DNA of 64,000 nucleotides from Nucisporomicrobium flavum (lineage in GTDB: Bacteria; Actinomycetota; Actinomycetes; Mycobacteriales; Micromonosporaceae): NCBI RefSeq assembly GCF_016464385.1, contig NZ_JADMLH010000025.1, positions 42,737-106,736 of the forward strand, read 5' to 3'. A model generated the notes under the pieces. It searched no databases, was not told the origin of the DNA, and worked only from the letters and a program-made list of their open reading frames with translations. Positions 36,493 to 44,722 of the stretch are shown here, one piece after another. Both the position numbers and the translations under genes were made by a program. Position 1 is the stretch's first letter, and each line of letters begins with the position of its first letter.

Positions 36493-37626
36493 ATGCGCAG
36501 ACCCGTCCTCATCGTCGGCGGCATGGCCGTCGTCACCGTGGTCGCCGGCATCGCCGTCGCGGCGAGCGCCAGCGCCGGAACCACCACGTACGAGGCCGAG
36601 GCCACCGTCAACACCCTCAGCGGCGGAGCCACCACCGTCGACTGCCGGCGCTGCTCCGGCGGCACCCGCGTCACCGGCATCGGCCGGAACGGCGTACTCA
36701 CCATCGCCGGTGTCGTCGCCGAACAGGACGGACCCACGAAGCTCGCAGTCACGTACACCGCGGAAGGCACCCGTACGGCCCAGATCAGCGTCAACGGCGC
36801 GGTGCCCACCGCGATCCTCTTCCCCGGTACGCGCGGTTCCGGCCGCCCGGCCACCCTGCGGATCACGGCCACCCTGAGGACGGGCGACAACACCCTCGCC
36901 TTCAGCAACCCGGTCGGGCCGGCGCCGGACATCGACAAGCTCGTGATCACGACGGACGGGACGCCGCCCACGCCCGTACCCACGGCCACCGCCTCGGGTG
37001 ACCCCGGCGCGACCGCGACGGCACCGCCGGCGCCGAACCCCACCGCGTCGACCGGCCCGGCGTCCCTGCCGCCGACGCTGCCTACGTCACCCCCGGCGAC
37101 GCCGGCGACCGCCGAGCCGACGGCCCCGGCGGAACCGACGGCCACGGCAGATCCGACGGACCCTCCGGCGACGACCCGACCGCCGGCCACGTCGCCCGCA
37201 ACCCCCACCGCCGGCCCTGCCCCCGCACCGACCGGCAACGCCGCCCTCGAGGCCGAGGTCGTCCGCATCGTCAACGACGAACGCGCGAAGGCCGGCTGCA
37301 AGGCGGTGACCGCCGACGACCGGCTGACCGCGGCCGCGCGCGGTCACTCGGCGGACATGGCGGCCCGCACCTACTTCGACCACACCACCCCGGAAGGCGT
37401 GGAGTTCGCCACCCGCATCACGAACGCCGGCTACCGCTGGTCCGGCGCCGGCGAGAACATCGCCAAGGGTCAGCGCACCCCCGCCGAGGTCATGACCGCG
37501 TGGATGAACAGCAGCGGCCACCGGGCGAACATCCTCAACTGCGGCTTCAAGAACCTCGGCGTCGGCGTGGCGGCGGACGCCCAGGGCGCGCTCGTCTGGA
37601 CCCAGGACTTCGCCAGCCCGCTCTGA
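36493..37626 (+). CDS. Secreted CAP-domain (SCP/PR1) protein with N-terminal beta-sandwich
   Basis: The 377-residue product starts at ATG 36493 (MRRPVLIVGGMAVVTVVAG signal peptide or anchor). Residues 38-160 form a CBM35-like beta-sandwich (TYEAEATVNTLSGGATTVDC opening). A 95-residue Pro/Thr/Ala linker follows, then a bacterial CAP domain at the C-terminus: VVRIVNDERAKAGCKAVT, HSADMAARTYFDHTTPEG, GENIAKGQ, SSGHRANILNC, GVGVAADAQGALVWTQDF. The CAP cavity His and Glu residues are present. Secretion and carbohydrate binding are inferences from the architecture; many actinomycetes encode several such proteins. Confidence 0.9.
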   Translation: MRRPVLIVGGMAVVTVVAGIAVAASASAGTTTYEAEATVNTLSGGATTVDCRRCSGGTRVTGIGRNGVLTIAGVVAEQDGPTKLAVTYTAEGTRTAQISVNGAVPTAILFPGTRGSGRPATLRITATLRTGDNTLAFSNPVGPAPDIDKLVITTDGTPPTPVPTATASGDPGATATAPPAPNPTASTGPASLPPTLPTSPPATPATAEPTAPAEPTATADPTDPPATTRPPATSPATPTAGPAPAPTGNAALEAEVVRIVNDERAKAGCKAVTADDRLTAAARGHSADMAARTYFDHTTPEGVEFATRITNAGYRWSGAGENIAKGQRTPAEVMTAWMNSSGHRANILNCGFKNLGVGVAADAQGALVWTQDFASPL

Positions 37627-37674
37627 ACCGATCCGTGGCGGTTAACCACGACCCACGTGGGCAAGCGTGACCCC

Positions 37675-38571
37675 ATGACCCAGGACCAGTACACGCTTCA
37701 GGACCCGCGTTCCCAGTACCCGTCCCCCGAGCTGAAGGGAGGCGACCAGCCGCATCCGGGCAACACGCGCACGATGCCGGACAAGCCCGACCACGGCGAG
37801 GAGACGTACCGGGGGAGCGGCCGGCTGACCGGCAGGCGCGCGGTCATCACCGGCGGGGACTCCGGCATCGGGCGGGCCGTGGCGATCGCGTTCGCCCGCG
37901 AGGGAGCGGACGTGCTGATCTCGTATCTGCCGGAGGAGGAGCAGGACGCGCAGGACACCGTGCAGCTCATCCAGAAGGCCGGCCGGACCGCCGTGACCGT
38001 ACCGGGGGACATCCGTGACGAGGCCCACTGCCAGGCCATCATCGACCGGGCCGTCGGCGACCTCGGCGGCATCGACATCCTGGTCAACAACGCGGCGTTC
38101 CAGATGGCCCAGCCGGGCGGCATCAGCGACATCACCACGGAACAGTTCGACCGCGTCATGAAGACCAACCTGTACGCGATGTTCTGGCTCTGCCGCGCCG
38201 CGCTCCCACACCTGCCCGCGGGCTCGTCGATCATCAACACCGCGTCGATCCAGGCGTACCAGTCCTCCAGCGCCCTGCTCGACTACGCCACCACCAAGGG
38301 CGGCATCGTCGCGTTCACGAAGGCGCTCGCCGAGGACCTGGCGGACAAGGGCATCCGCGTCAACGCCGTGGCTCCCGGACCGATCTGGACACCCTTGATC
38401 CCGGCCACGATGCCCGACGAGAAGGTCGAGTCGTTCGGCTCCGACACCCCGCTGGGCCGCGCCGGTCAGCCCGCCGAACTCGCCCCCGCGTACGTCTACT
38501 TCGCCTCGCAGGAATCCAGCTACACCACCGGCGAGGTCCTCGGCGTCACCGGCGGCAAGCCGGTCAGCTGA
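37675..38571 (+). CDS. Short-chain dehydrogenase/reductase (YghA/YdaD-type)
   Basis: The product is 298 residues from ATG 37675; GTG 37657 would add six. A 40-residue N-terminal head with YPSPELKGGDQPHPGNT and MPDKPDHGEETYRGSGRL is typical of the stress-induced YghA/GSP39 group. The Rossmann core has AVITGGDSGIGRAVA, ILVNNAAF and the catalytic pair in LDYATTKGG, preceded by the Ser of INTASIQAYQSS. It is an NAD(P)-dependent oxidoreductase; the substrate is unknown. It is followed after 1 bp by a broken SRPBCC gene. Confidence 0.92.
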   Translation: MTQDQYTLQDPRSQYPSPELKGGDQPHPGNTRTMPDKPDHGEETYRGSGRLTGRRAVITGGDSGIGRAVAIAFAREGADVLISYLPEEEQDAQDTVQLIQKAGRTAVTVPGDIRDEAHCQAIIDRAVGDLGGIDILVNNAAFQMAQPGGISDITTEQFDRVMKTNLYAMFWLCRAALPHLPAGSSIINTASIQAYQSSSALLDYATTKGGIVAFTKALAEDLADKGIRVNAVAPGPIWTPLIPATMPDEKVESFGSDTPLGRAGQPAELAPAYVYFASQESSYTTGEVLGVTGGKPVS

Positions 38572-38572
38572 C

Positions 38573-38886
38573 ATGACGACCCGCATCACGGGCTCGTTCC
38601 CGTTCACCGCACCGCCCGAAGTGGTCTTCGGCTTCCTCACCGACCCGGACCGCACCTACCGCTGGCTCCCGACCCGTCCCGCCTGAGGGTCCAATGGGCC
38701 CGCCCGGACGGCACCGGCCTCACCGCCACGGCCCAGGTCCACGACGCACCCGCAGGAGGCAGCATCCTCGAAGCGGAGCTGATCCTCCCGGACACCTGGA
38801 CCGACAACGAGCGCGCGAACACCCTCCTCGCCGACTCCATGACCCGCCTCCAAAGCGACGTCACCGAAAACCTCAACCCCGGCTGA
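38573..38886 (+). pseudogene. SRPBCC family gene, frameshifted and probably internally deleted
   Basis: ATG 38573 opens MTTRITGSFPFTAPPEVVFG, then FLTDPDRTYRWLPTRPA and a stop at 38686. The match continues in another frame from about 38688: VQWARPDGTGLTATAQVHDA, PAGGSILEAEL and MTRLQSDVTENLNPG, ending at 38886. The two parts are the beginning and end of one START-like protein, and roughly 25 residues between them are missing, so a deletion with frameshift is more likely than a single base error. It is the last chromosomal-looking gene before the accessory island. Confidence 0.7.
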
Positions 38887-38947
38887 CCCACCCCACCCCG
38901 GCCGCCCCCAAGCACCCCGGCCCGCACCCCCGCAGTCCGCAACCAGT

Positions 38948-38967
38948 TACTGGCCCGCCAATGGCCC
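38948..38967. repeat. 20-bp direct repeat, left copy (island edge)
   Basis: The sequence TACTGGCCCGCCAATGGCCC is identical to the copy at 56370-56389, just behind the integrase stop; flanking bases differ. It contains two GGCCC half-sites 11 bp apart, a layout like integrase arm-type sites. The left copy is 61 bp beyond the broken SRPBCC gene and just ahead of the first cargo gene. Confidence 0.85.
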
Positions 38968-39030
38968 ACCGGCGGTCGGCGGTATGCCCGATTCCGCCGT
39001 GCGCCTTGCCTAGCGTCAGCCCGCTGGTCA

Positions 39031-39384
39031 ATGGTGCGGCGATGCTTTGGCGTCATACGTCGGGTCGTGGCTCAGCTTCTCGATGCGGCGCGCTCCGTCC
39101 GTAGCCTCGGGCTGGTGGTAGACATCAACAGTGATCATCTCGTTGGGTACCAGCTGCGGATCTGGTCCGCGCCTATCGACGATCCGAGGTTCAGCGAGCA
39201 GACTGCGCTCATCAAGAGCAGCGGAGCCGACTTTGACGGTGGCTCTAAGTCCTGGTGGCTCCCGCTCTCGCGGTCTCTGGACGGCGATGAGACAGGTCTG
39301 GACATCCTCTTCCGGGCCGCGCGTGAGTACGGCACTCACGTGGTCCTGGTGCCGCCCAAAGCATCGTCCGAGGAACCTCGGTAG
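39031..39384 (+). CDS. Small protein with HARP-like segment, unknown function
   Basis: The 117-residue product starts at ATG 39031. The middle and end (DHLVGYQLRIWSAPIDDPRF, IKSSGADFDGGSKSWWLPL) resemble the pattern of HARP/annealing-helicase accessory domains: a helix, then G-x-x-F-D-x-x-x-K-S-W-W-L-P. An open frame on the opposite strand covers the same DNA but is low-quality. It is the first gene inside the left edge of the island. The HARP similarity is a pattern impression only. Confidence 0.5.
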   Translation: MVRRCFGVIRRVVAQLLDAARSVRSLGLVVDINSDHLVGYQLRIWSAPIDDPRFSEQTALIKSSGADFDGGSKSWWLPLSRSLDGDETGLDILFRAAREYGTHVVLVPPKASSEEPR

Positions 39385-39540
39385 AGCACCCAGTGTGAGT
39401 CTCTCGACGACGGCATACGGCAGCGCTGGGCCGACTCTAGAGGCGGAACTACGACACTCGGTGGCAAGCCGCGGAGCGGCGCGGCAGCGATCGCCGTGCC
39501 GATCTCCGGACAGGGACACTCTCGGCGATCGTCACGGCCG

Positions 39541-39960
39541 CTACCGACCGGTGACCCGTCTGTGCCTCCAGACCTCGAACCGCCGGCGCCATGGCCTTAT
39601 CTCATTCTTCAGACACGGGCACGGCTTCTCCGCTTGGTAGCCGAGACCAGTGCGGGCGCCCACCTTTGCCCAGAACTCCACAGCCTCCTTCCGTTGGCCG
39701 CTGGTAGTCCACCGAAGTCCAGGTGTCCGCTGCCTAACGACGTCGAGCATGTGAGATCCCACGCCCAGGCACTGATATTCGTCGTCGATCGTCAGCTTCC
39801 AAACGTGCCCTCGTCGGCATGCAGAGCAGATGTCGTAGTTCAGCCAGCCGGCCTTGTAGCTGCCGTTGAGGAGTAGGAGCTGCTGGGAGCCGCTGTCGGG
39901 GGAGTAGCCGAAGTGAACCAGCCGCAGACCTGCAGAACCCAGATCGTCATCGATGACCAC
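39541..39960 (-). CDS. GNAT-like acetyltransferase
   Basis: The 139-residue product has the GNAT acetyl-CoA-binding core late in the chain: VWKLTIDDEYQCLGVGSHML, VRQRTPGLRWTTSGQRKEAVEFWAKVG, with the usual Q-x-x-G-V-G loop, then a short basic end. Cysteines in DICSACRRGH and PCPCLKNE are unusual. The substrate is unknown. It is in the lower-GC accessory section. Confidence 0.68.
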   Translation of the reverse strand: MVIDDDLGSAGLRLVHFGYSPDSGSQQLLLLNGSYKAGWLNYDICSACRRGHVWKLTIDDEYQCLGVGSHMLDVVRQRTPGLRWTTSGQRKEAVEFWAKVGARTGLGYQAEKPCPCLKNEIRPWRRRFEVWRHRRVTGR

Positions 39961-40059
39961 CGCTCAACGGTAGGCGTAGGCGCCGTGGGCGCGCGAGGAC
40001 GGCCGGAGGCCGCCCGCAGGGCGCCCACGAGTGCCCGCGTCGCGCTTGCGCGGCGCCTT

Positions 40060-40099
40060 GATCCTAAAGAGAACGATTCGATCCTAAAGAGAACGATTC
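40060..40099. repeat. 20-bp perfect tandem duplication
   Basis: Two copies of GATCCTAAAGAGAACGATTC lie head to tail at 40060 and 40080, in the 306-bp gap between two minus-strand genes. The AT-rich unit stands out from the surrounding GC-rich DNA. The rest of the 39961-40266 gap shows no gene that I can support. Confidence 0.9.
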
Positions 40100-40266
40100 G
40101 GCAGAGTAGAGCTGAAGCGGCGCGAGAGGGACAGCGAGAATGCCGCAACTTTTCGGATGCAGGTCCGAGCCGGGGAGGGATAGGTATGCGACTTGGTGGG
40201 ACGTCGCCCTGCCTGCACAAGTCCATCTTGACCGCCAACCCGCGTCCGATAGCAGAAGGGGATCGA

Positions 40267-40617
40267 TCAACGCTCGGCGGCCTTGATCTGAAGGAACAGG
40301 TGCAAGCTACTGGGCCAATGGACCTGTGAGTCTTGCTGGAAGCCAGACCCAAAGACAATGGGCAAATCTATGGATCTGAGGATGTCTATGGCGCCCGAAG
40401 GAACGGGATCATCGTCGCGGTGCACTAGCAGCAGCCGACGATCATCTTCGGCGAGGCCGCCCCACCAGTGGTCTAGCTTCGTCAAGTTTTCCTCGGTCAT
40501 CATCGCCCGCATCTCGGCGATCTGGGCGCGAAGTGACGCCGTTGAGGCTTGAAGGTCGTCCGCCGCTTTGTTTAGCTTCTGCTCCGGCGTCTCATCGGAA
40601 TTGTCGGGGGTAGCCAT
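40267..40617 (-). CDS. Hypothetical protein with N-terminal coiled coil
   Basis: The 116-residue product starts at ATG 40617. The first 45 residues (ETPEQKLNKAADDLQASTAS, LRAQIAEMRAMM) have a heptad pattern consistent with a coiled coil. The remainder (GLAEDDRRLLLVHRDDDPVP, GAIDILRSIDLPIVFGSGFQ) looks like a small alpha/beta unit. I do not recognise the family. Clean codon use and balanced composition support a real gene. Confidence 0.6.
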   Translation of the reverse strand: MATPDNSDETPEQKLNKAADDLQASTASLRAQIAEMRAMMTEENLTKLDHWWGGLAEDDRRLLLVHRDDDPVPSGAIDILRSIDLPIVFGSGFQQDSQVHWPSSLHLFLQIKAAER

Positions 40618-40830
40618 GCGTCTAGAATTCCAGCTCCCTTCTGCCTTCGTGGCTGATTCGGCCTGTTCGGGACTGCTGTCTACTCATCCCGTGACCGATC
40701 GAGCCGCGGCGGTGCGGTCGGATCAGGGTTGGGCACGGCGTAGCTCGCCGGCAGACTTCCTCGCTTGTATGATTCACCGGCCGCCGAGCCTCGGCGGAGC
40801 AGGGCCGATGAACCTGGCGGAAGAGCAGGA

Positions 40831-41385
40831 ATGATCAGATTCCCTGAGGCGGATCTTGAGCGGTACCGACGCAAGCCAGACCGCTTCCACCACGCCGCGG
40901 CCGTCTGCCGTCGGGGGCACGAGCAGACAACCACGCTGTCGCCTTCTGACTTATATCCAGACGACACGAAGTGCCCGAAGTGCGGCGCGCGAGTGCTTCT
41001 CGGTTGCACCTCGTGCGGGCTCCGTATCCGAGGGAAATTCCACATCGAGCCGTACATGGCCGATAAACACAGCCTTGACCCCGAGTGGGAGCGCCCGACA
41101 TTCTGTGATGGCTGCGGAGCAGCGCACCCGTGGGCAACCCGTGAGGAGCGGATCTTCGAGCTAGAGAATATCCTCGATGAGGAGCAAATTGACGAAGCTG
41201 ACAGGGTATTCCTTCACGACCGACTTGCAGAACTTCGGGCTCTTGACGACGTGGACGATAAGCGCGAGCGCCAGATCTGGGCTCAAATCAAGCAACGGGG
41301 TGGGTCATTCTTGACATCAGCGCCAGTCATGCAGATCGTCCAGAATCTCATTACCGCCAAAATTCGGCATGACCTCGGGATTTAG
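40831..41385 (+). CDS. DUF2321-like multi-zinc-ribbon protein
   Basis: The product is 184 residues from ATG 40831; the frame opens 22 codons earlier without a ribosome site. It has several Cys pairs: AAVCRRGHEQTTTL, TKCPKCGARVLLGCTSCGLRI and FCDGCGAAHPW, consistent with two or three zinc ribbons, then a helical region (REERIFELENILDEEQIDEA, DRVFLHDRLAELRALDDVDD) and a helix-rich end. This matches what I know of DUF2321. Such proteins occur in accessory regions; no function is established. Confidence 0.72.
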   Translation: MIRFPEADLERYRRKPDRFHHAAAVCRRGHEQTTTLSPSDLYPDDTKCPKCGARVLLGCTSCGLRIRGKFHIEPYMADKHSLDPEWERPTFCDGCGAAHPWATREERIFELENILDEEQIDEADRVFLHDRLAELRALDDVDDKRERQIWAQIKQRGGSFLTSAPVMQIVQNLITAKIRHDLGI

Positions 41386-41551
41386 CTCTACTTGACCCCC
41401 TGACCCCTGGCAAACCATGGCCGACCGTGACCTGGGAACGCATGGCCAGCGACCTGCGGCTTCAGTCCGTCAGTGTGCATGAACGTCCGGCAGAATCACT
41501 TGCGATTGCCGGTCAGCTAGTCACCCACTTGCGCAAGCCGACGGCTCCAAG

Positions 41552-42001
41552 TCATTCGATGCTTGATAGCTGATCGGTTGGGCGGCCCCGTTGGAGAACC
41601 TCGTACTCGGCAGCGGTCGGAGCCTTCGCAACAAAGCCATCTTCACTGACCAGTCGCCGTAGGCTGTGCGCTCGATCGCTGGAGTCCGTCACCCGTAGAA
41701 GTACGTAACTGGTCGGCTCACCAGCCGAGAGCTCATCGGTAGCTCTGGCTACTTCGGATGGGTCCGTCACGTTGACGACGCCGTAGACGGACAACGCTCC
41801 GGGCATCCAACCGAAGTAGTTGCGCTCTCGGTCAAGGCGAATCTGCTTCGCCTGCTCCGCCGCCAAGTCTCTTTCCGCCGCTTGACGTTCGCGCCAGTCG
41901 TGCAGTGCCGACTTGCCGCCCATGAAAGCAAAGACGGCGAGCACCGCCGTGGCGAATCCGCCGATGCCGTCCCCAAGATTGCCGAAGCTGTCCAGGCTCA
42001 C
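41552..42001 (-). CDS. Small membrane protein with coiled-coil stalk
   Basis: The product is 149 residues from GTG 42001; a TTG at 42055 would add 18 residues and neither has a strong ribosome site. An N-terminal helix (GGFATAVLAVFAFMGG) leads into a charged coiled-coil (HDWRERQAAERDLAAEQAKQ) and a cytosolic domain with VYGVVNVTDPSEVARATDEL, YVLLRVTDSSDRAHSLRRLV. No catalytic motif is seen. This membrane-plus-sensor layout recurs in the neighbouring genes. Confidence 0.6.
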   Translation of the reverse strand: MSLDSFGNLGDGIGGFATAVLAVFAFMGGKSALHDWRERQAAERDLAAEQAKQIRLDRERNYFGWMPGALSVYGVVNVTDPSEVARATDELSAGEPTSYVLLRVTDSSDRAHSLRRLVSEDGFVAKAPTAAEYEVLQRGRPTDQLSSIE

Positions 42002-42050
42002 GCATACACGGTAAGACAACCTGTCGAGGGGTGGTGTCGACCGCTTCCGT

Positions 42051-42076
42051 GTCAAGGACGATCAAGGCGCCTTGAC
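42051..42076. promoter_or_regulatory. Palindromic site with GTCAAG/CTTGAC half-sites
   Basis: A perfect 14-bp palindrome, TCAAGGCGCCTTGA (42062-42075), is preceded at 42051 by another GTCAAGG, giving spaced copies of one half-site. A related palindrome GTCAAG-5-CTTGAC is at 46530-46546. The site lies just upstream of the 41552-42001 gene. It may be a repressor operator. Confidence 0.4.
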
Positions 42077-42309
42077 GATGGCCTGGGCATGTCTTGAGCT
42101 GCTTAAATGGTCCGCCGGTGTCCGTGGTCGTCCATCGCTGCTGGTTCCGGTTGTCACCCAGTTAGACACTCATGCTGCCAGGACTGCACCGGCCCATGAT
42201 CCACTCAGCTGGCGACCGTGATCTTCGTGTCACAGAGTGACTCGGCGTGCCGCAACGAGGCGTTTGATCGTTGTGCTCTTGTCAACACACCGGTTGAAAG
42301 GGTTGCGCC

Positions 42310-42825
42310 ATGGAGGAATCCACGACCGAAGCAATTGCCGCATTCGCCGGAGTGGCGGGAGTAGCAGTGAATGCAATTGCCATATTCTTTGTAGTGGCTC
42401 AAATCCGGCTTCTGCGCAAGCAGCTTGAACACGGTCGCACCACTTACAAGGACGAGCGCGCGAGAGCGCGAAAGCTCGCCACCTTAGAGTTTTTGTCAGC
42501 GACACTTGAGCAACGACTTACATTTCTGAAGGAAATCCCTTCTCCGAAGGATGCTGAGGGGACAGCGAAGTTCATCCATCAGTCACACAGTCAGCCGGCC
42601 GTCAAGAGTTTGATCTTTTCATTCCTCAACTACAATGAATACCTTGCCACTGGCGCGAACCAAAGAATTCTCGACTTCGCAGTCATCAAGGCTGCCATGG
42701 GCACCACCTTATGCAAAACTTTTGACGCCTACAGCGGCTTCATTGAAGATCTCCGCCGCAAAGAGAAGCACCCTGCTCTCTACAAGGAGCTTCAGACGCT
42801 TACTGACGATCTGCGCAAGAAATAG
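42310..42825 (+). CDS. DUF4760-like membrane protein
   Basis: The 171-residue product starts at ATG 42310 with AAAGGG upstream. An N-terminal membrane helix (ESTTEAIAAFAGVAGVAVNA, IAIFFVVAQ) is followed by a basic stretch (IRLLRKQLEHGRTTYKDERA) and a helical cytosolic domain (LEFLSATLEQRLTFLKEIPS, FSFLNYNEYLATGANQRILD). This matches the DUF4760 pattern, often in phage and mobile-element cargo. The role is unknown; codons here are visibly less GC-rich than the chromosome. Confidence 0.7.
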   Translation: MEESTTEAIAAFAGVAGVAVNAIAIFFVVAQIRLLRKQLEHGRTTYKDERARARKLATLEFLSATLEQRLTFLKEIPSPKDAEGTAKFIHQSHSQPAVKSLIFSFLNYNEYLATGANQRILDFAVIKAAMGTTLCKTFDAYSGFIEDLRRKEKHPALYKELQTLTDDLRKK

Positions 42826-43162
42826 TTAGGAGCCCTTATTTCGGGCACCGGACCTCTCGCTTGTAAGTCCTGGGCGGCTCGTCCGGTGTTGTCCGTCTGT
42901 GGCCGTGGCCTCGGAGAGCCGCCCAATGGTGCATAGCCTCGGCCGAGATCATCTGGGTCGGTTGCTGTCACTGTTGCGGTCAGAGTGGGTCCAGGTGACT
43001 GTCCAGTCGGCGGTACGGGCCTACTCAAGATCGTCCGGCTGCGATTCCTCTTCCTGGAGGCAGCCGATCCGGCAAGCCGTGCTGCCTGGCTTCAACCGGG
43101 CCGACTTGCTCATACCCGACGATTGACTTCACCGAGAGCGTCCGTCCTGCTACCTGTGGCTA
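42826..43162. other. 337-bp gap without supported gene
   Basis: Short frames cross this gap, but none has a ribosome site plus plausible composition. The stretch around 42835-42860 (CCCTTATTTCGGGCACC) is AT-richer than its flanks. I see no clear terminator or operator. Confidence 0.4.
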
Positions 43163-43546
43163 ATGCGGTTTCTTCGACAGTACTGGGGTCTCGTCGCCCT
43201 GATCTTGCTACTCACCATCTGGTGGACGGCCGAGACGGGTCCCGCCCCCTTGATGATCCTGTCCGGGCTCGTCGTGGTCTGGTCACTGTTCTGGGCGCCG
43301 GCCTGGTGTGGCGCGGCGAACCGGAACGGCAAGTTCTGCATCAACAACTCACGAGGCCTCCTGCTCGGATGTCACCTTCGTCAGCACCGTTGGCAGAAGT
43401 TCAAGATGCTGTTCTACTCGAAGCGCTGGGCTCAATTCACCCGGGGCATGTGGGCTTCCCCGACTGCGATCCTGGCCACTGTGTCAGGCGGCATCGGGAC
43501 TGTCTCCGCCGTCGCAACTGGGATCAAGGACTTCGTGCTGAGCTGA
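43163..43546 (+). CDS. Small membrane protein with Cys/His/Asn-rich loop
   Basis: The 127-residue product starts at ATG 43163. Two helices near residues 8-22 and 28-46 (GLVALILLLTIWWTA and LMILSGLVVVWSLFWA) precede a conserved-looking loop CGAANRNGKFCINNSRGLLL, then GCHLRQHRWQKFKMLF; a third hydrophobic stretch ends the protein. The Cys-Gly-x-x-N-R and C-H-L-R-Q-H residues could bind metal or form disulfides. I recall similar proteins only as unnamed accessory genes. Confidence 0.6.
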   Translation: MRFLRQYWGLVALILLLTIWWTAETGPAPLMILSGLVVVWSLFWAPAWCGAANRNGKFCINNSRGLLLGCHLRQHRWQKFKMLFYSKRWAQFTRGMWASPTAILATVSGGIGTVSAVATGIKDFVLS

Positions 43547-43726
43547 CATGCTCCTTGACGCCGAGGGAACCAACACCCGGCTCAACCAGCGAGCCACCGG
43601 CGCTGAGCTACTGCAACGGTTCGGTGGCATCTGTAGGTGCCCGTCGTAAGCCCTCCACCTTGACACCCAGTTAGTGACTCGACCTGAGACGCGGCGAAGG
43701 ATGCATGACCGCGTAACGTCGTCCAC

Positions 43727-44722
43727 ATGCTACGCCTCCTGGTGGATACGTCGGTCTGGCTTGACCTCGCCCGTCTGCGTGACGGTCAGAAGTGGATCGT
43801 GCCGATACGGGTTCTTATTCACCAGGGTGAGCTTCAGCTTCTCGTGCCTCCGGTCCTGCTGGACGAGTTCCGGCGCAACAGGACGCGTATTGAAGAGTCG
43901 ATGACGGGCAGCGTGGCTCAGCGCTTCCGGTTACTACGCCGTGACATTGTCGACTACGGCGGCGAGGACCGGGCGGAGGCGCTGGAGTGGCTAGACGCTC
44001 TTGCTCACCACGTGCCGCTTATCGGCGCCATGACCACGCGCAATTTCCGGGAGATCCTCGAATTGCTGGAGCAGGGCCAAGAACTTATGCCCGGGCCAGA
44101 GCAGTACGCAGCAGTCGTCCAGCGGGGACTTGACAAGCGGGCGCCGCTACACCGGCATAAGAACAGCGTGGCAGATGCCCTGTTGATCGAACAATACAAT
44201 GCGGCAATCAACGCTGGCGACCTAGCAGGCGACCGTTACGGCTTCGTCACATCGAACCATGAGGACTTCTCGGTAATCTCCGGCGATAGGCGTCAACCTC
44301 ACGGGGACATCGCCGAGATATTCACCGGCGACGGCTCCGACTACTACCTCGGTTTTGAGGGCTTGATTGAAGCGTTACGGCTCCACTTCGCTGAAGAGTT
44401 CGAAGAGCTTGTCGAGGAGTCGGACTTTACCGAGGAGCCGCGCCGACTGGACGAGATCCTCCAGGCTGAGCAGGAGTATTTCGACCTAGTCTGGTTCGGC
44501 CGGCACTTGGTTTTTGCATTGCGAGACCGGGCCAAGGAGCTAAGGCGTGACCTCACCGATGAGGAGAGTGAAGCGCTGATCAACGAGCGGCTCGATGCCG
44601 AGCGCGAGAAGCGGCCACACGTTCGAATCAACGAAGACGACTTCGAGTGGGGTATGTGGAACGGTAAGCTGTCTGCACTCCGATGGGTACTCGGGTCTGA
44701 GTGGGACTTCCTCGACACGTAG
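43727..44722 (+). CDS. PIN-domain protein with C-terminal extension
   Basis: The 331-residue product starts at ATG 43727. The PIN-like nuclease fold is suggested by the opening RLLVDTSVWLDLARLRDGQK (first Asp), a middle helix with PPVLLDEFRRNR (acidic), and HKNSVADALLIEQYNAAINA with the following FVTSNHEDFS, matching the DUF4935-type PIN group. The remaining 130 residues are acidic and helical (FAEEFEELVEESDFTEEPRR), with a Trp-rich end (FEWGMWNGKLSALRW). PIN proteins of this size are RNases in toxin or defence settings. No antitoxin is adjacent, so function stays open. Confidence 0.75.
   Translation: MLRLLVDTSVWLDLARLRDGQKWIVPIRVLIHQGELQLLVPPVLLDEFRRNRTRIEESMTGSVAQRFRLLRRDIVDYGGEDRAEALEWLDALAHHVPLIGAMTTRNFREILELLEQGQELMPGPEQYAAVVQRGLDKRAPLHRHKNSVADALLIEQYNAAINAGDLAGDRYGFVTSNHEDFSVISGDRRQPHGDIAEIFTGDGSDYYLGFEGLIEALRLHFAEEFEELVEESDFTEEPRRLDEILQAEQEYFDLVWFGRHLVFALRDRAKELRRDLTDEESEALINERLDAEREKRPHVRINEDDFEWGMWNGKLSALRWVLGSEWDFLDT

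Noticed and set aside
39028..39519. Minus-strand frame opposite the HARP-like gene
   Set aside because: Its composition is less protein-like and it has no ribosome site; the plus frame has a coherent KSWWLPL region.
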